A stretch of 64,000 nt of DNA, taken from NCBI RefSeq assembly GCF_020906515.1, contig NC_085855.1:744001-808000 (forward strand). Direction: 5' to 3'. A program made the translations under genes and the position numbers. The notes under the pieces are model-generated. The model did no database searches. It had not been told where the DNA came from and saw nothing but the letters and a program-made list of their open reading frames with translations. Shown piece by piece: positions 45,304-55,403 of the stretch. Source of the stretch: Vanrija pseudolonga. Taxonomy: Eukaryota; Basidiomycota; Tremellomycetes; Trichosporonales; Trichosporonaceae. The stretch's first letter is position 1. The number at the start of each line of letters is the position of its first letter.

Positions 45304-46442
45304 TGTAACTGCGAGCGAGAGGAGGGAGAAGAGTGACGAGATGGAAATGTTTGGGATGTGGGTGTGGGCGGGGTGGGGGGGGGGGGGGAGGTGGGTGGGC
45401 TGTGCTGTGAGCGCGCTGTGCGCTAAATGGGCCGTGTGTGTGTCGAAGGGGGCGTTGCGACGAGGAGACGAGGGGAGGAGAGGGTCGTTAAAGGGCGTGG
45501 TGGATCGTGCTGGTCGTCGCTGTCGTTGTCGCTGTCGCTGATGAAGAGAGGTTTACAATTGAGAGCGGCGATGACTAGGAGAAAGTCGGGGGGCGGCGAC
45601 GAGAGAAGGAAGACGAGGAAGGCGAGGAAGGGTGCGAGTCTGTTTGTGTGTCGGGGTGTGTCGTCGAGTCGAACAGGAGCACTCTCGCTGTCGCTGTCGT
45701 GTCGGGTGTAAAGAAGCAAGCCGTGTGTGTGTCTGGGTTGAGTGATGTGTCTCGGGTCGGGCGGCGATACAGCTAAGTGGTGGTCGCAGTGGCCTCTTCT
45801 TGCCTCCCCCAGCAGGCAGTGGTGGCGGCGGCGGCGACGACGACGACGACGACGACACTGTGCGCTGCGTGCGTGCTTCTGTCTGCCAGCACAATGTGAC
45901 TGCTGGGTATCATTCAACACACACACAATGCACAATGCACAAAGCCAAAGGAAGCAGAGGCCCGAGCGAGCGAGCGAGCCAGCCAGTTGCACGCACAGCG
46001 CACACTGCACACGAGCCAGCAGCCAGTTGGCCATGGCGCTTCAGGCACACATTGGCGCAACAGGCGTCATGCGCCCCCAGCCAGCACGGGTCCGCGGCCC
46101 CACTGCGGCACGGCGGCACTGCTCCCTTTGAAGGCAGGCGCGTCGGCTTTACGTTACATTCCAACCCAATCCATTTCCGGGGTGCAGCCAAGTGACTGAG
46201 ACAGCCTTGACGTAACGCACACTGACAGACGTGCTCCATGCAACTAACTGCCCAATACAACATGCACACGCGTTACTATCTATCTATACAAGGCGCTATA
46301 CAAAACTCTAGTGCTGACGACGCAGGGACAATGCACTGTTCCAAGGAACAGGGTCTAGGGGAGAGAGACAGGAGAGAGAGGTGGGGATCGGCAAATGGGA
46401 CGACGGGCCGAGGTTGAACCCTCGCCCCCCACGCCCGCCCGC
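45304..46442. other. 1.1-kb spacer with CDC14 promoter and simple-sequence runs
   Basis: Both neighbours are on the minus strand. Immediately upstream of CDC14 lies a run of 14 G at 45374-45387, and around 45832-45858 a GGC/GAC triplet run. No gene was recognised. Confidence 0.45.
45374..45387. repeat. run of 14 G (C on the CDC14 coding strand)
   Basis: The run lies about 71-84 bp upstream of the CDC14 start codon, in a G-rich neighbourhood with further G-triplets on both sides (45366-45400). It could form a G-quadruplex on the strand that is template for CDC14. Confidence 0.7.
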
Positions 46443-47930
46443 TCACCTCGTCACGGCCGGGCGATGTGGGGCGAACCGTAAAATGTCGGGTCCAGAGGCC
46501 ACGCGCAGAGTCAGATCGGCAGCAATGTCGACGTGCTCGACAAGATGGCGATACTCGATCGTGAGGGCGTTTCTCCTGTGTCTGGGCAGAACGGGTTTGA
46601 GCGGCTCGCCTGTCAGCGTCGACCAGGCGCGCAGGCGGTGGTCGCCCCCGCCGGCAAACACAACGGTATCGTCTGGCGCCGTCGACAGCGCGAGGTTAAA
46701 GTGGTACGTGTTGACGTGGCCCGGGAGCGTGCGCAGGGGCTGGGCTGCAAAGCGCGTGTCGTAGATGTACAGCTAAGGGGGGGTGAGTGACCTCCTTTCG
46801 GCAGTTGTGCACTCACCTGATTGCCCATGGCACTCGCCAGCATGCCCCACGGTACAGCCGAGTCTTTGAGCTTCTTGACGCCAATGACGGCCTTGCCACC
46901 AGGCATGAACGCAATGCTTGTGCTGTGGTGCCTGGGCGGCGAGCGGAGGTCCTCGAGCGTGACCTGCGACGAGCGGAGGCCAGCGTAAATGGTGTTTGGG
47001 TCAAACTGGTGTAGGCTGAGCGGGTCCGAGGTGGTGTGTCGCCGCGAGAGGGTCAGCGTCTCGCCATAGTGAACCGTGCTGAGGGAGCGGACCGAGGCTG
47101 GGGGTGTCAGTGGGCTCCTAGCAGGGCTACGCACCGAGGGTCGTCTGATCGTCAAACGAGCTCATGGCGTAGATGTCGCGCTGGGGAAAGTCGATGATGC
47201 ACTGGTCGGGAATGGAGCCGATGGGCAGGAGCGGGTCCTGCCGCCAGCCGTGGACGTGGGGCTCGTTGCCGTTGGAGACGGCGCTGAGGTGTCAGCTGGG
47301 TGGCAGTCAAAAGTGCGCTAGCTCACAGCCACGTCGACCGCGCGACATTGAAGTGGATCCCAAGTAACTGAAGTGTCAGCGGTGTCAGTCTCCCGACCCA
47401 CTCTCTGCGAGCAAACGGAGCGCGAGTGTGCAGTGCGCTTATCCGGCTTGGCGACAATGACCTTGCCATGGTCGGTGGTGACGCACATGCCGCCGGTACC
47501 AAACGACTGGGCGCCGTCAGCTGAGTCCCGCTTTGCTCGATGCCCGATACGCACCTGAAGGCTGGTGATACTCTCGCCGGGGCACTCGCACAGCTCCGCG
47601 ACACCGAACAGCGTCGCCGAGGCAAGCCGGTGCTGTGTGCGGCTGCGCGGCGTCAGTCCTTGCCCTCACTCAACCTTCCCTCCACGACACTCACAGCCGC
47701 ATCCCGTCATCGCGCAGCCCCAAGCTCCGCGCAAGCCGGCGCGTACCCAGAACAGCAGGCTGCCCCGAGCGCCCGCATTTCGCCGGCACGCACTTGGGCT
47801 TTGCCCCGTCCTTGTCCTTGTGGGCCGGCACGTCCTTGGCCTTCGCGCCTTTGGGTAAGGGGAAGTACCGGGCGCGCTCGGCGTCCCAGTACATGCCTGG
47901 GAGGTTGCCCAGGCGTGGTGGTGCGGACAT
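46443..47930 (-). CDS. WD40 protein, DCAF4-like
   Basis: The start 'MSAPPRLGNLPGMYWDAERA' followed by 'RYFPLPKG' matches the 'PGFYyD...RYF' N-terminal signature of DCAF4, a receptor subunit for CUL4-DDB1 ubiquitin ligases. A WD40-type propeller follows, with 'LGIHFNVARSTWLAVSNGNE', 'LHQFDPNTIYAGLRSSQVTL' and 'LYIYDTRFAAQPLRTLPGHV', ending 'DILRFAPHRPAVTR'. I estimate about 410 residues in several exons. The final 'AGG TGA' lies within a possible donor sequence, so a further tiny exon cannot be excluded. Role in ubiquitin ligation is an inference from the family. Confidence 0.65.
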
Positions 47931-48219
47931 GGCGGTGGTCGTGGAAGAGAAACGGAGGAAGCCGCGACGGCCGACGATAATAGCGCACAAGTCGCGAGCG
48001 AGCTGACAATGGAGCGCGATGTGATCGGTTGGTAGGCCGGTCGCTGGTGCGTCTGGTGGCAAATGACGAAAATGGCAAGGGCGCACATGGACACCACGTG
48101 GACGTCACGTGCACCCTCGACCGGACTTGGCACTGACGCTCGACGCGCTCGGCCGTCATGTACCGCCTGACGCATCAATCCCATCTCGCAACTTCCACTT
48201 CCACTTACTCATCACAAAC
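47931..48219. promoter_or_regulatory. bidirectional promoter, DCAF4-like gene / DSS4
   Basis: The two start codons face away from each other across 289 bp. No core element was recognised. Confidence 0.45.
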
Positions 48220-48824
48220 ATGTCCCAGCAGCAGCAGCCATCACAGGAAGCGCTCCTCGCAGCGCTCGCGGCGCAGTCGTCCCGGGCGCCGCCCCCGACC
48301 AAGAGCTTCGCCGAGCTCGCCGCCCCCGCGGACCTCACGACGAGCGTCAGCACCGACGGCGGCGCCGACGCGCTCACGAACTCCCGAAAGATTTACTGCA
48401 CGCGCGAGAGGTGCGGCGCGGTCATTCTGCAGCCTGGCGTCGGGGAGTGGGTCGAGGCTGAGCCTGGTATCGTGAGTATCGTGCGGACGAAGACGAGGCG
48501 GGCTCGCTAGCTAACGCTCGCTCGCAGCTCCCCGCCGCCCCCGGCTCCCCCTTCCCCGCCGAGTCCACCACCGTCGGCTACTGGTACGTCCGCGGCTCGC
48601 CGTTCGCCTTCGACAACATCGGCTTCTCGCGCCCCGACGCCGCGGCCGCGCTGCCCGACTACGCGCCTGGCGTCGCTGAGGCTGGCGGCAAGGTCAAGTG
48701 GCTCATCTGCGCCGAGTGCGACCTCGGCCCCCTTGGATGGAGCTTTGAGGGTGGCAAGGAGGCATGGTTGGCCGTTGACAGGTTGCGGTACGCTGCCGAG
48801 CCCAAGGCGGTGGCGGCCGCGTGA
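48220..48824 (+). CDS. DSS4: Mss4/Dss4 family Rab GTPase accessory protein
   Basis: Two exons with an intron near 48472-48528 give about 180 residues. After 'MSQQQQPSQEALLAALAAQS' comes the zinc-binding fold: 'SRKIYCTRERCGAVILQPGV', then 'TTVGYWYVRGSPFAFDNIGF' and 'VKWLICAECDLGPLGW', whose two Cys pairs (CTRERC and CAEC) should bind one Zn ion. Mss4/Dss4 proteins bind nucleotide-free exocytic Rabs such as Sec4 and act as weak exchange factors or chaperones. Length is slightly longer than the core family because of an N-terminal Gln/Ala-rich extension. Confidence 0.88.
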
Positions 48825-48919
48825 GGAGCTAGTAAAAACCGTAATGCAGCGCCGCTGTCGTGAGTTGCTCGTCGACTCTCGCAGCCCCGCCTCCATAGTA
48901 CCACCACACGCAATGTATA

Positions 48920-48920
<1 letters not shown>

Positions 48921-48980
<60 letters not shown>
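48921..48980. repeat. perfect (ATC)20 microsatellite
   Basis: Exactly 20 uninterrupted ATC units begin about 97 bp after the DSS4 stop. Perfect length suggests recent expansion or ongoing slippage. It lies outside any gene I accept, in the 3' flank of DSS4 and the convergent hydrolase gene. Confidence 0.95.
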
Positions 48981-49079
48981 GTAATCATATATCGTAGTCT
49001 GGCAGGCATTATACAACAAGCATGGTGACAGTCTATGCGTCAGGCCGTGGTCCAGCCAGTGGCCCTGCCGAGGCCCAGC

Positions 49080-50845
49080 CTAGGGCCCACCCTCGACAAA
49101 CCAACGGACTGGGGGTCAGCGGCCGCCACACCACATCCCACTCACTATCGTGGACAATATTCGCCGTCTGCTTCCCCTCGAGCCCACTCATGAGGCTCGT
49201 AACGACGTCAAAGTGGGACAGGTTGGTATACTGCTTGAGCCGCGTGGGCACGTCGAGGCCGTTGAGCAGGTCGGCGAGCCACACCGCCTGCCATATTGGC
49301 ACGAGGTGGTCGTCGACACTGGCGTCAGCGCGTGTGTGTCGCGTACTCGACTCACCCGTGGATGATCAGCACCCGCTCTGGGAGCCACTCGACTTCTACA
49401 AGATTCCGCGCCGCGAACAGGATATGCCCGAGACTGTGCTTCATGCAGCGGGTCTGGGACGAGCCGAGCGCGCGGCGCAGCGGCGAGACGTGTTCCAGCC
49501 ACAGCTTGGACTCGTGGCGGACCTGTTTGATAACGTCGGCGACGGGCGACAGCATGATGACACCGCGAATCTCTGGAATGTCGATATCCCCGCCGTACGT
49601 GCGGAGCTGGCGCAGGCCGTTGGGGATGTCGCGCGAGTATGTCGGCCCGTGGCCCAGGTGGGGCCACTCTCTTGTCGAGTTGTGAATCTCGAGCTTGTCG
49701 CGGGAGCGCACAACGGCGTCTTGGGAAAGCGTGTAGAGTGCGAGGTGTGCGCCGAGGCCGTGCCCACAAACATAGATGTTGTTTGGGTCGCCACCGAACG
49801 CCGAGATGTCCTTCCGAACCCACGCGAGCACGGCGCGCAGATCAACAACCATGTCCTCGACCTGACCGTCGGGGTACAGCGTGAGGTCTGGCACGACGGC
49901 AACGTACCCCTGCTCAGCGAGCTTGGCGCCGACGAGCGAGAACATCCACCGCTGTGGCCGGATCGGCCCGATGATGCCCACGTCGTACACGAACACAATA
50001 ACCGGCAGCGCGCCCGAGTCGACCGGCGACCCGGGCATCTGCTCGTGCCACACGTCCGGTGGGAAGTCGTCGGTTGCGGGGGCGTTGGTCCCCTCGTCCA
50101 CGTCCGGGAGCGTGGGCGCCGCCGACGACGCGGGCGAGAAGGGCAGAAAGTTGGCCTCGCCGGGCAGCTTGTCAGCGACGGCAGGCACAAACACGTCGAG
50201 CTTGGATGCGCGGCCCTTCCGGGGGGGCTGGTATGCGATTCCAAAGCTGGGGTGTTATCAGCAGGTGGGCATCGCGGAAAATCGCGCGCGTGCGTACCTC
50301 GCAAAACGTTCCCACCACGCCGAGGGGAGCCAGCGCGACGAGGGCTTGTCGCTTGCCGGCGTGTTCTTCAGGCGGATCGCGGTGCGCGCGAGGGCGAGTA
50401 AGAGCGCCGGCGCGGTCGAGAGAACGAACAGCGTGTAGTGCACGACGGCGACGAGGATGCCGAGGTGGCGCGCTGGGCGGGGCGTGAGCGAGGAGCGAGC
50501 GTGTGAATCACACCGAGACACGACGCGACGCACCTGGGCTGAAGGGCAGGAAGAGCGAGCCGCCGTGTTTCGGCGCGTCCGTCTGCGCGAGCAGGAGGTA
50601 CGCTGCGAACGGGAGTGCGTGGACGAGCACTGGGGTCAGTGGGCACAGTGCAAAGGCTTACATAGCACGCTGCCGATGAGCGAGGGGATCGCGACGAGGT
50701 TGACGAGGGGGACTGGCGTGAGCGGGGTCGGGGGGGCGGAAGTCTCACCAAATGCAAGCACGGCCCAGAGCGCGCTGGCGACGGCGGCGACGACGACAAT
50801 GGCCGCGCAGAGGGCCAGCGCGAGGAACGCAGTTGTCGCTCTCAT
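49080..50845 (-). CDS. membrane-anchored alpha/beta hydrolase-like protein lacking the catalytic serine
   Basis: About six introns of 30-50 nt; about 510 residues. The N-terminal part holds several membrane segments ('MRATTAFLALALCAAIVVVA', 'HLGILVAVVHYTLFVLSTAP'), then a hydrolase domain like isoprenylcysteine methylesterase (ICME) and carboxylesterases: 'LDVFVPAV', 'PVIVFVYDVGIIGP', 'AWVRKDISAFGGDPNNIYVC', 'IYVCGHGLGAHLALYTLS' and 'HGSVDDHLVPIWQAVWLADL'. The nucleophile elbow reads GHGLG (49751-49765), with Gly where GxSxG has Ser, and the HGG oxyanion motif is also absent. The later Asp and His ('DDHLVP', 'LSHFDV') are kept. The last exon, read through a 37-nt intron, ends 'RWFVEGGP' with TAG at 49080-49082. 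It looks like a pseudoenzyme in the ER or other endomembrane. Confidence 0.75.
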
Positions 50846-51299
50846 TGGGTTGCGTATAACGTGTAGCACGCCTGGAGATGTAAGGTTGGAGTGGCCAAAA
50901 CAAACACGGTGGCGTGGTGACGGGTAGGGCAGTTGCCGTGGCCGCCGCCGCCGCCGCCTGCGCTTCACTCACCAGCGTCATTGCGACCCCTGCTGCTGCT
51001 TCCTGCGGCGCGTTGCGCCCGTTTACTCCTCTTCCCACGCGGTAAAGTCGCGATCTCGCTCGTCATTTCACTCGCGACGACGACAACGTGCAGCAACAAG
51101 AATGAATGCGAAATAAGGATGCGTGAAACAAGACGACTACAAACATACGATGGACGGACTGCGCGCAGTGACTCGCGCGAGCAAGGCAAGGCAAGGAATC
51201 TGGCACGACGCACGCCGGCCATGTGTCACACTAGCCGGGGTGGAGATTCGGGCATCGTATCATCAACAACACGGCGAGCAACTCGTCGCTGCTGCGCAA
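50846..51299. other. 454-bp spacer
   Basis: It holds the promoter of the hydrolase-like gene and the 3' end of the Crh gene. No other feature was seen. Confidence 0.4.
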
Positions 51300-52862
51300 C
51301 TAGAACAACGACCACGTCAGGGCTGGAATGATGGCCGCGGCTGCCGTCATGCCGATCAAGCTTATCGAGGCGGAGAGCGCACCGGGCGCGCCGCTGCCAA
51401 GCACTGTCGAGTGGTTTGTTGTCGTGACCATCTGTGTGTCGTCAGTCAGCGGCGAAGAGCCTCAGGCCACTCGGCCACTTACAGGCGTGTCGCTCGTGTC
51501 GTTACCAGTGTACGAGTAACCGACCGTGTCGGGGAGGACGGTGCTGTCCGTGTTGTCGACGCCCTCGTCGGCACAGCTGATGCTTACCGACTTGAACGTG
51601 TTCCAGAAGTAGCCGTTGGCGACGTAGTCGGGGTCGTTCCAGTCGATCAGACCACCGGCCCACTCAATCGTGCCCTTGGCAGACGTGGGCAGACCGGCCG
51701 GCCAGATTGAAATCTGGATACGCGAGGGGGTAGAGGGGTACTTGCTGCAGGGGTCAGGGGGTGGGCGCCAAGCATCCCAGTACTCACTACTGGGTACCGT
51801 CCAGTGACAGGGTACTGGCCTTGGTGACGGTACGGAGGACCTTGCCATTCACAGCCCACTGGAGCTGGTCCTGCTGCCAGTTGAGCTGGGACGTTAGCCG
51901 CTGCCCGCGCGTCGGCTGCCCGCTGCTGCCACGCGACGTCGGCGTCACGTTGCACGTTGCAGGTCCGCCCCGCTGCTCCCTGCCCCACCACTCACCGTAT
52001 ACGTGTTCATCTCAGTGAACGTGTTGCCGGAAAAGTTGTGGGTGGCACCCTTGTTGTCGGTGTAGTTGACGACACCGAGGAAGAAGTAGTTGCTCTGAAC
52101 CTGGTTTGTCGGCGTCGACGCAAACTCGATATCAATCTCGTCCTTGACATCCGACATGGTGATGGCGGCCGAGACGACACCGGCCCACTTTGACGCCTCT
52201 GGTTCGGGTCAGCGCGGCACCGCGCGGCGGCGCGTCACGGTGTCTGCTCCTCAACGCACGCATCGTAAAGTCAATCTGGCCATAGTGAATGTAGCGGGTC
52301 GAAGAGAGAAGGGTACCGCCTGGTGTGGTTAGTGCTACCCTGCACCCTTGCTTGCACCCTGCGTTCCACCACCTTGCGTTACTCACCACTCTGGGTCAAA
52401 GTAAGGCGCTGACCGTTGCCGTTGGGGTCGGCAACAAGGGTGCCCTTTTCCACTGCGATGTGAGCATGTGGGACGACTACGGCGGGATGTCCGCGGCACT
52501 CACAGACCCAGTCCCACTTTGAGGCGTTACCATTATACTGGGTCGCATTGAGCAGAACGCGGCTGAGGTCGTTGAAATCCGTCGTGTACGACTTGCACAC
52601 GGGGTTGGGCTTGCACGATGTGGGCTGGTTCGAGCCTGACAATGAGCATGATGTTTGCAGGCCTCTGCTACCCACTGAAAGGCTGGCAGCCTCCGAGACA
52701 GAACTGGCCGGTACCGCAGAAGCCGTATTCGGAACAGCAGGGGGCCGTGGTCGGGCAGTGCACAGTAGAGTTACAGGTGATGCCTTGAGCGAAAGCGGCG
52801 AGCGGTGCGCTGGCGAGGCCGACGAGCAGCGCTGCGGCGGCGGCGACAGAGAAGCGGCGCAT
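51300..52862 (-). CDS. Crh-type cell-wall transglycosylase (CBM18 + GH16), GPI-anchored
   Basis: About 390 residues in many exons. Signal peptide 'MRRFSVAAAAALLVGLASAP', a CBM18-like chitin-binding module rich in Cys ('TAPCCSEYGFCGTGQFC'), then a GH16 domain with 'NDLSRVLLNATQYNGNASKW' and 'LLSSTRYIHYGQIDFTMR'. The catalytic motif 'DEIDIEF' is intact, and the later part reads 'SRIQISIWPAGLPTSAKGTI' and 'DWNDPDYVANGYFWNTFKSV'. The C-terminus ('GMTAAAAIIPALTWSLF' after a Ser/Gly-rich stretch) is a GPI signal. Crh enzymes cross-link chitin to beta-glucan in the wall. Family members are active when DEIDIE is kept. Confidence 0.9.
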
Positions 52863-54146
52863 GAGTGAACGAGTGTGGGTAAAGTGAGCGTGAGTGTCCT
52901 AGAAGGGGAACGAGTAGTAGTGAAGATGGAGAAGTGGCAGTGAGATGAGGAGACCTCGTTGCATGCTTTGCTTTTGGCAGCAGCATGCAGCAGCAGCAGC
53001 AGCAGCACGACCTTTGGTCGGCGGCCAAGCCGGTGCGCACCGCATTGTTACCTTTGTCCCTCCCTCCGGGCCCTCCCTCCCCATAGGCCATTCTACGCGC
53101 GGTTAGGCCAGGCGCGTTAGTTGGCTGTTCCAACGAAGCAAGCGGGCAAAGGTTAGAAAGGAAAGGACAAAGCGTAGAGTGTGTCAGGAGTAGACTGCAG
53201 GAGTGGGTTGGCCGGTTTTGAGCCACCAACTAATCCCACCCCGCGCCCCGGCTGCTCTGGCGCTTCCCGCTCATTGTCACGGGCCACTTGGGGGCGTGCT
53301 GCGGGGCTCGGGCGCGTGGCTTGTGGGCTCGGGCCGTACTGTGGCGACGACTGTGGCGACGGGGGGATGGGGTGGGTGGCCACTGCTGCATGGGTGGTGC
53401 GTGTGTACCGGAGGCATGCAGCAGCGGGCTGCGGGCCAGCTGTGATGCAAAGGCAAGTAGATGATGGGGTGGATGCGAATGCAAAGTGACGACGTTGAAT
53501 GGCACTTGCTTGGCAGTGTGCGGGTCAAGAAGTCAGGCACGTCCAAAGGGTTTTCCTATAGATTGGACCGGCATGGCTGCGCTCTTCTTCTTCTTCTTCT
53601 TCTCTCTCCCTCTCCATCATCCAACTCTCCCCATTTCCTTGTCACCCTGCACGACGCCAGCCACTGACCGAGCTGGATCCAGCCTTGCCCCACTGACACT
53701 GACTGACCCGGCCGTGCTAGTCGCCGTCGTCGCTCCACAGCGACTCCACCTCACCCCACCACCGTCGGAAATCGCTGCGGAGCGCGTCGTCGCGGTGGTC
53801 TACCAGTGACGTCAAGCGACAACAACAACCCTCACCCTCACTTCACATGCAGCCTGCGCGCACACGTCGCACCCACATCCCGCGTCCAACGTCCAACGCC
53901 CAACGTCCAGCGGAACGAACGATCACAAACAAGGCCCAGCCCAGAACAATGTGACCCGTCGCCAACGTCGTCGACGACGACGAAAGGCGACGCGACGATG
54001 CACACACGGCACCTGCCCTCGCCCTTGGCAGCCTACGCGTCGTCGCGTCGTCGCCCACCATGCCCACTACGTGTCCTCGACCAAGTATAAATCGTCTTGA
54101 ACGCCGCCGCCGACGACTGCCACCCCAGCCAGACCACACTAGATAG
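52863..54146. other. 1.3-kb divergent intergenic region
   Basis: It lies between Crh and the membrane protein gene, which face away from each other. It includes a TTC triplet run at 53584-53604. No gene was recognised. Confidence 0.45.
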
Positions 54147-55403
54147 ATGCCTCCAGACGCGGGAACCCGCACCACCACACTCAAAGCCAAGGGCGGTGGC
54201 ACCCCGCTCCGGCTTGACACGAAAGCCAACGCCAAACAGTCGCTCCCGAAGCAGATCAACCCCACGACTGTCCACTTCACCAACGACGATGGCAAGCGGA
54301 TAACGTGGCATTCGCGCCGTGCCCGAAAAGGACGGTACTCGAACAAGCGCTATCATGTTACAAATCAGCACGGGCACACCCACACGCTCTTTCTGCGCCT
54401 TCACCACGAGGAGCAGGTGCTCAAGGCGCACATATGGGGTGATGTGACGTTCTGGGTCGCATTCACGTTCACATGGGGCAGTATACTCTGGGTGGTCAAT
54501 GGTGGGCAGGAGAACCGACAACGCTGACAAGTCAGGATTCCTCGAGTGGCTGCCATACATCTATCCGTCGCTCGATCGCAAGGGTATCGCGAATGCCGGT
54601 TCGTGGACTGCATTCGCAGGCGGACTGGTTTTCGTCATTGGCGCCTACTTGATGGTTGTCGAGGCGTTGTCTCGAGGACGCGAGACAAACTTTGGCACGG
54701 CGATCAAGCGCGTCCTCACGCACAGCTCGACCAGCGTCCCCTCGACACCTCACTCGTCGACCTCATCAGAAGCGGAGAACGGCGGAAATGACGACGACAG
54801 CGAGCGCTTCCCTTGGCCAGAACAGGACCATCCGGGCTTTGTGTGGTGGGCCAAGCCACGCTGGCACGACATCGGCTACGACGCTGTAAGTTGCCACATC
54901 CCGTCATGTACTCACACCCAGGGCATGATGCAGTTTGCAGCCTCGACCATCTTCTGGATCGCTACCGTCGTCGGCATTCCGGGAGTCGTCACGGGAAAGA
55001 AGCTTGCGATTAGGGATGTCTTCTTCTGGACCCCGCAGGGTAGGTCCAATCGCCTCGAGTACCGCTGATCCTAGTCATCGGCGGCGTCGGGTTCATCCTC
55101 TGTGCCTTGTTGCTCATGCTCGAGGTGCAGCACAAAAGGTGGATCCCCAGGCCGCTTGACATTGGTTGGCAAAGTAAGTCGCCTCTAAGCTATACTGCCT
55201 GACAGTCAGTCGCCTTTTGGAATTTCATCGGCGGCGTCGGCTTCACATTGTGCGGCGCGCTGGGGTATGCCTACTCGCACCACAAGGTCGCGTACCAGTC
55301 CGAGCTGGCGACGTTTTGGGCAAGTTGGGCCTTCTTGATCGCCAGTGTTCTGCAGCTGTACGAGGCTCTCTGGCGCGATCCGCCGACGGAGAGACTACCA
55401 TGA
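54147..55403 (+). CDS. multipass membrane protein of unknown function
   Basis: Five exons give about 370 residues. The start 'MPPDAGTRTTTLKAKGGGTP' is followed by a hydrophilic region and then about eight transmembrane helices such as 'WGDVTFWVAFTFTWGSILWV', 'GMMQFAASTIFWIATVVGIP', 'VIGGVGFILCALLLMLEV' and 'FIGGVGFTLCGALGYAYSHH'. The phrases 'FLEWLPYIYPSLDRKG' and 'WKPRWHDIG'-like stretches recur between helices, suggesting an internal duplication of a helix-pair unit. I do not recognise a named family. The short introns all have a CTGAC or CTGAT branch point and give consistent frames. It is likely an integral membrane protein of the secretory pathway or plasma membrane. Confidence 0.7.

Noticed and set aside
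45830-45860. GGC/GAC triplet run as part of a coding Asp repeat
   Set aside because: No frame through it has a start, splice pattern or homologous context; treated as simple sequence.
46405-46435. Bases resembling a tRNA B-box (GGTTGAACCC)
   Set aside because: No matching A-box or cloverleaf arms could be placed around it.
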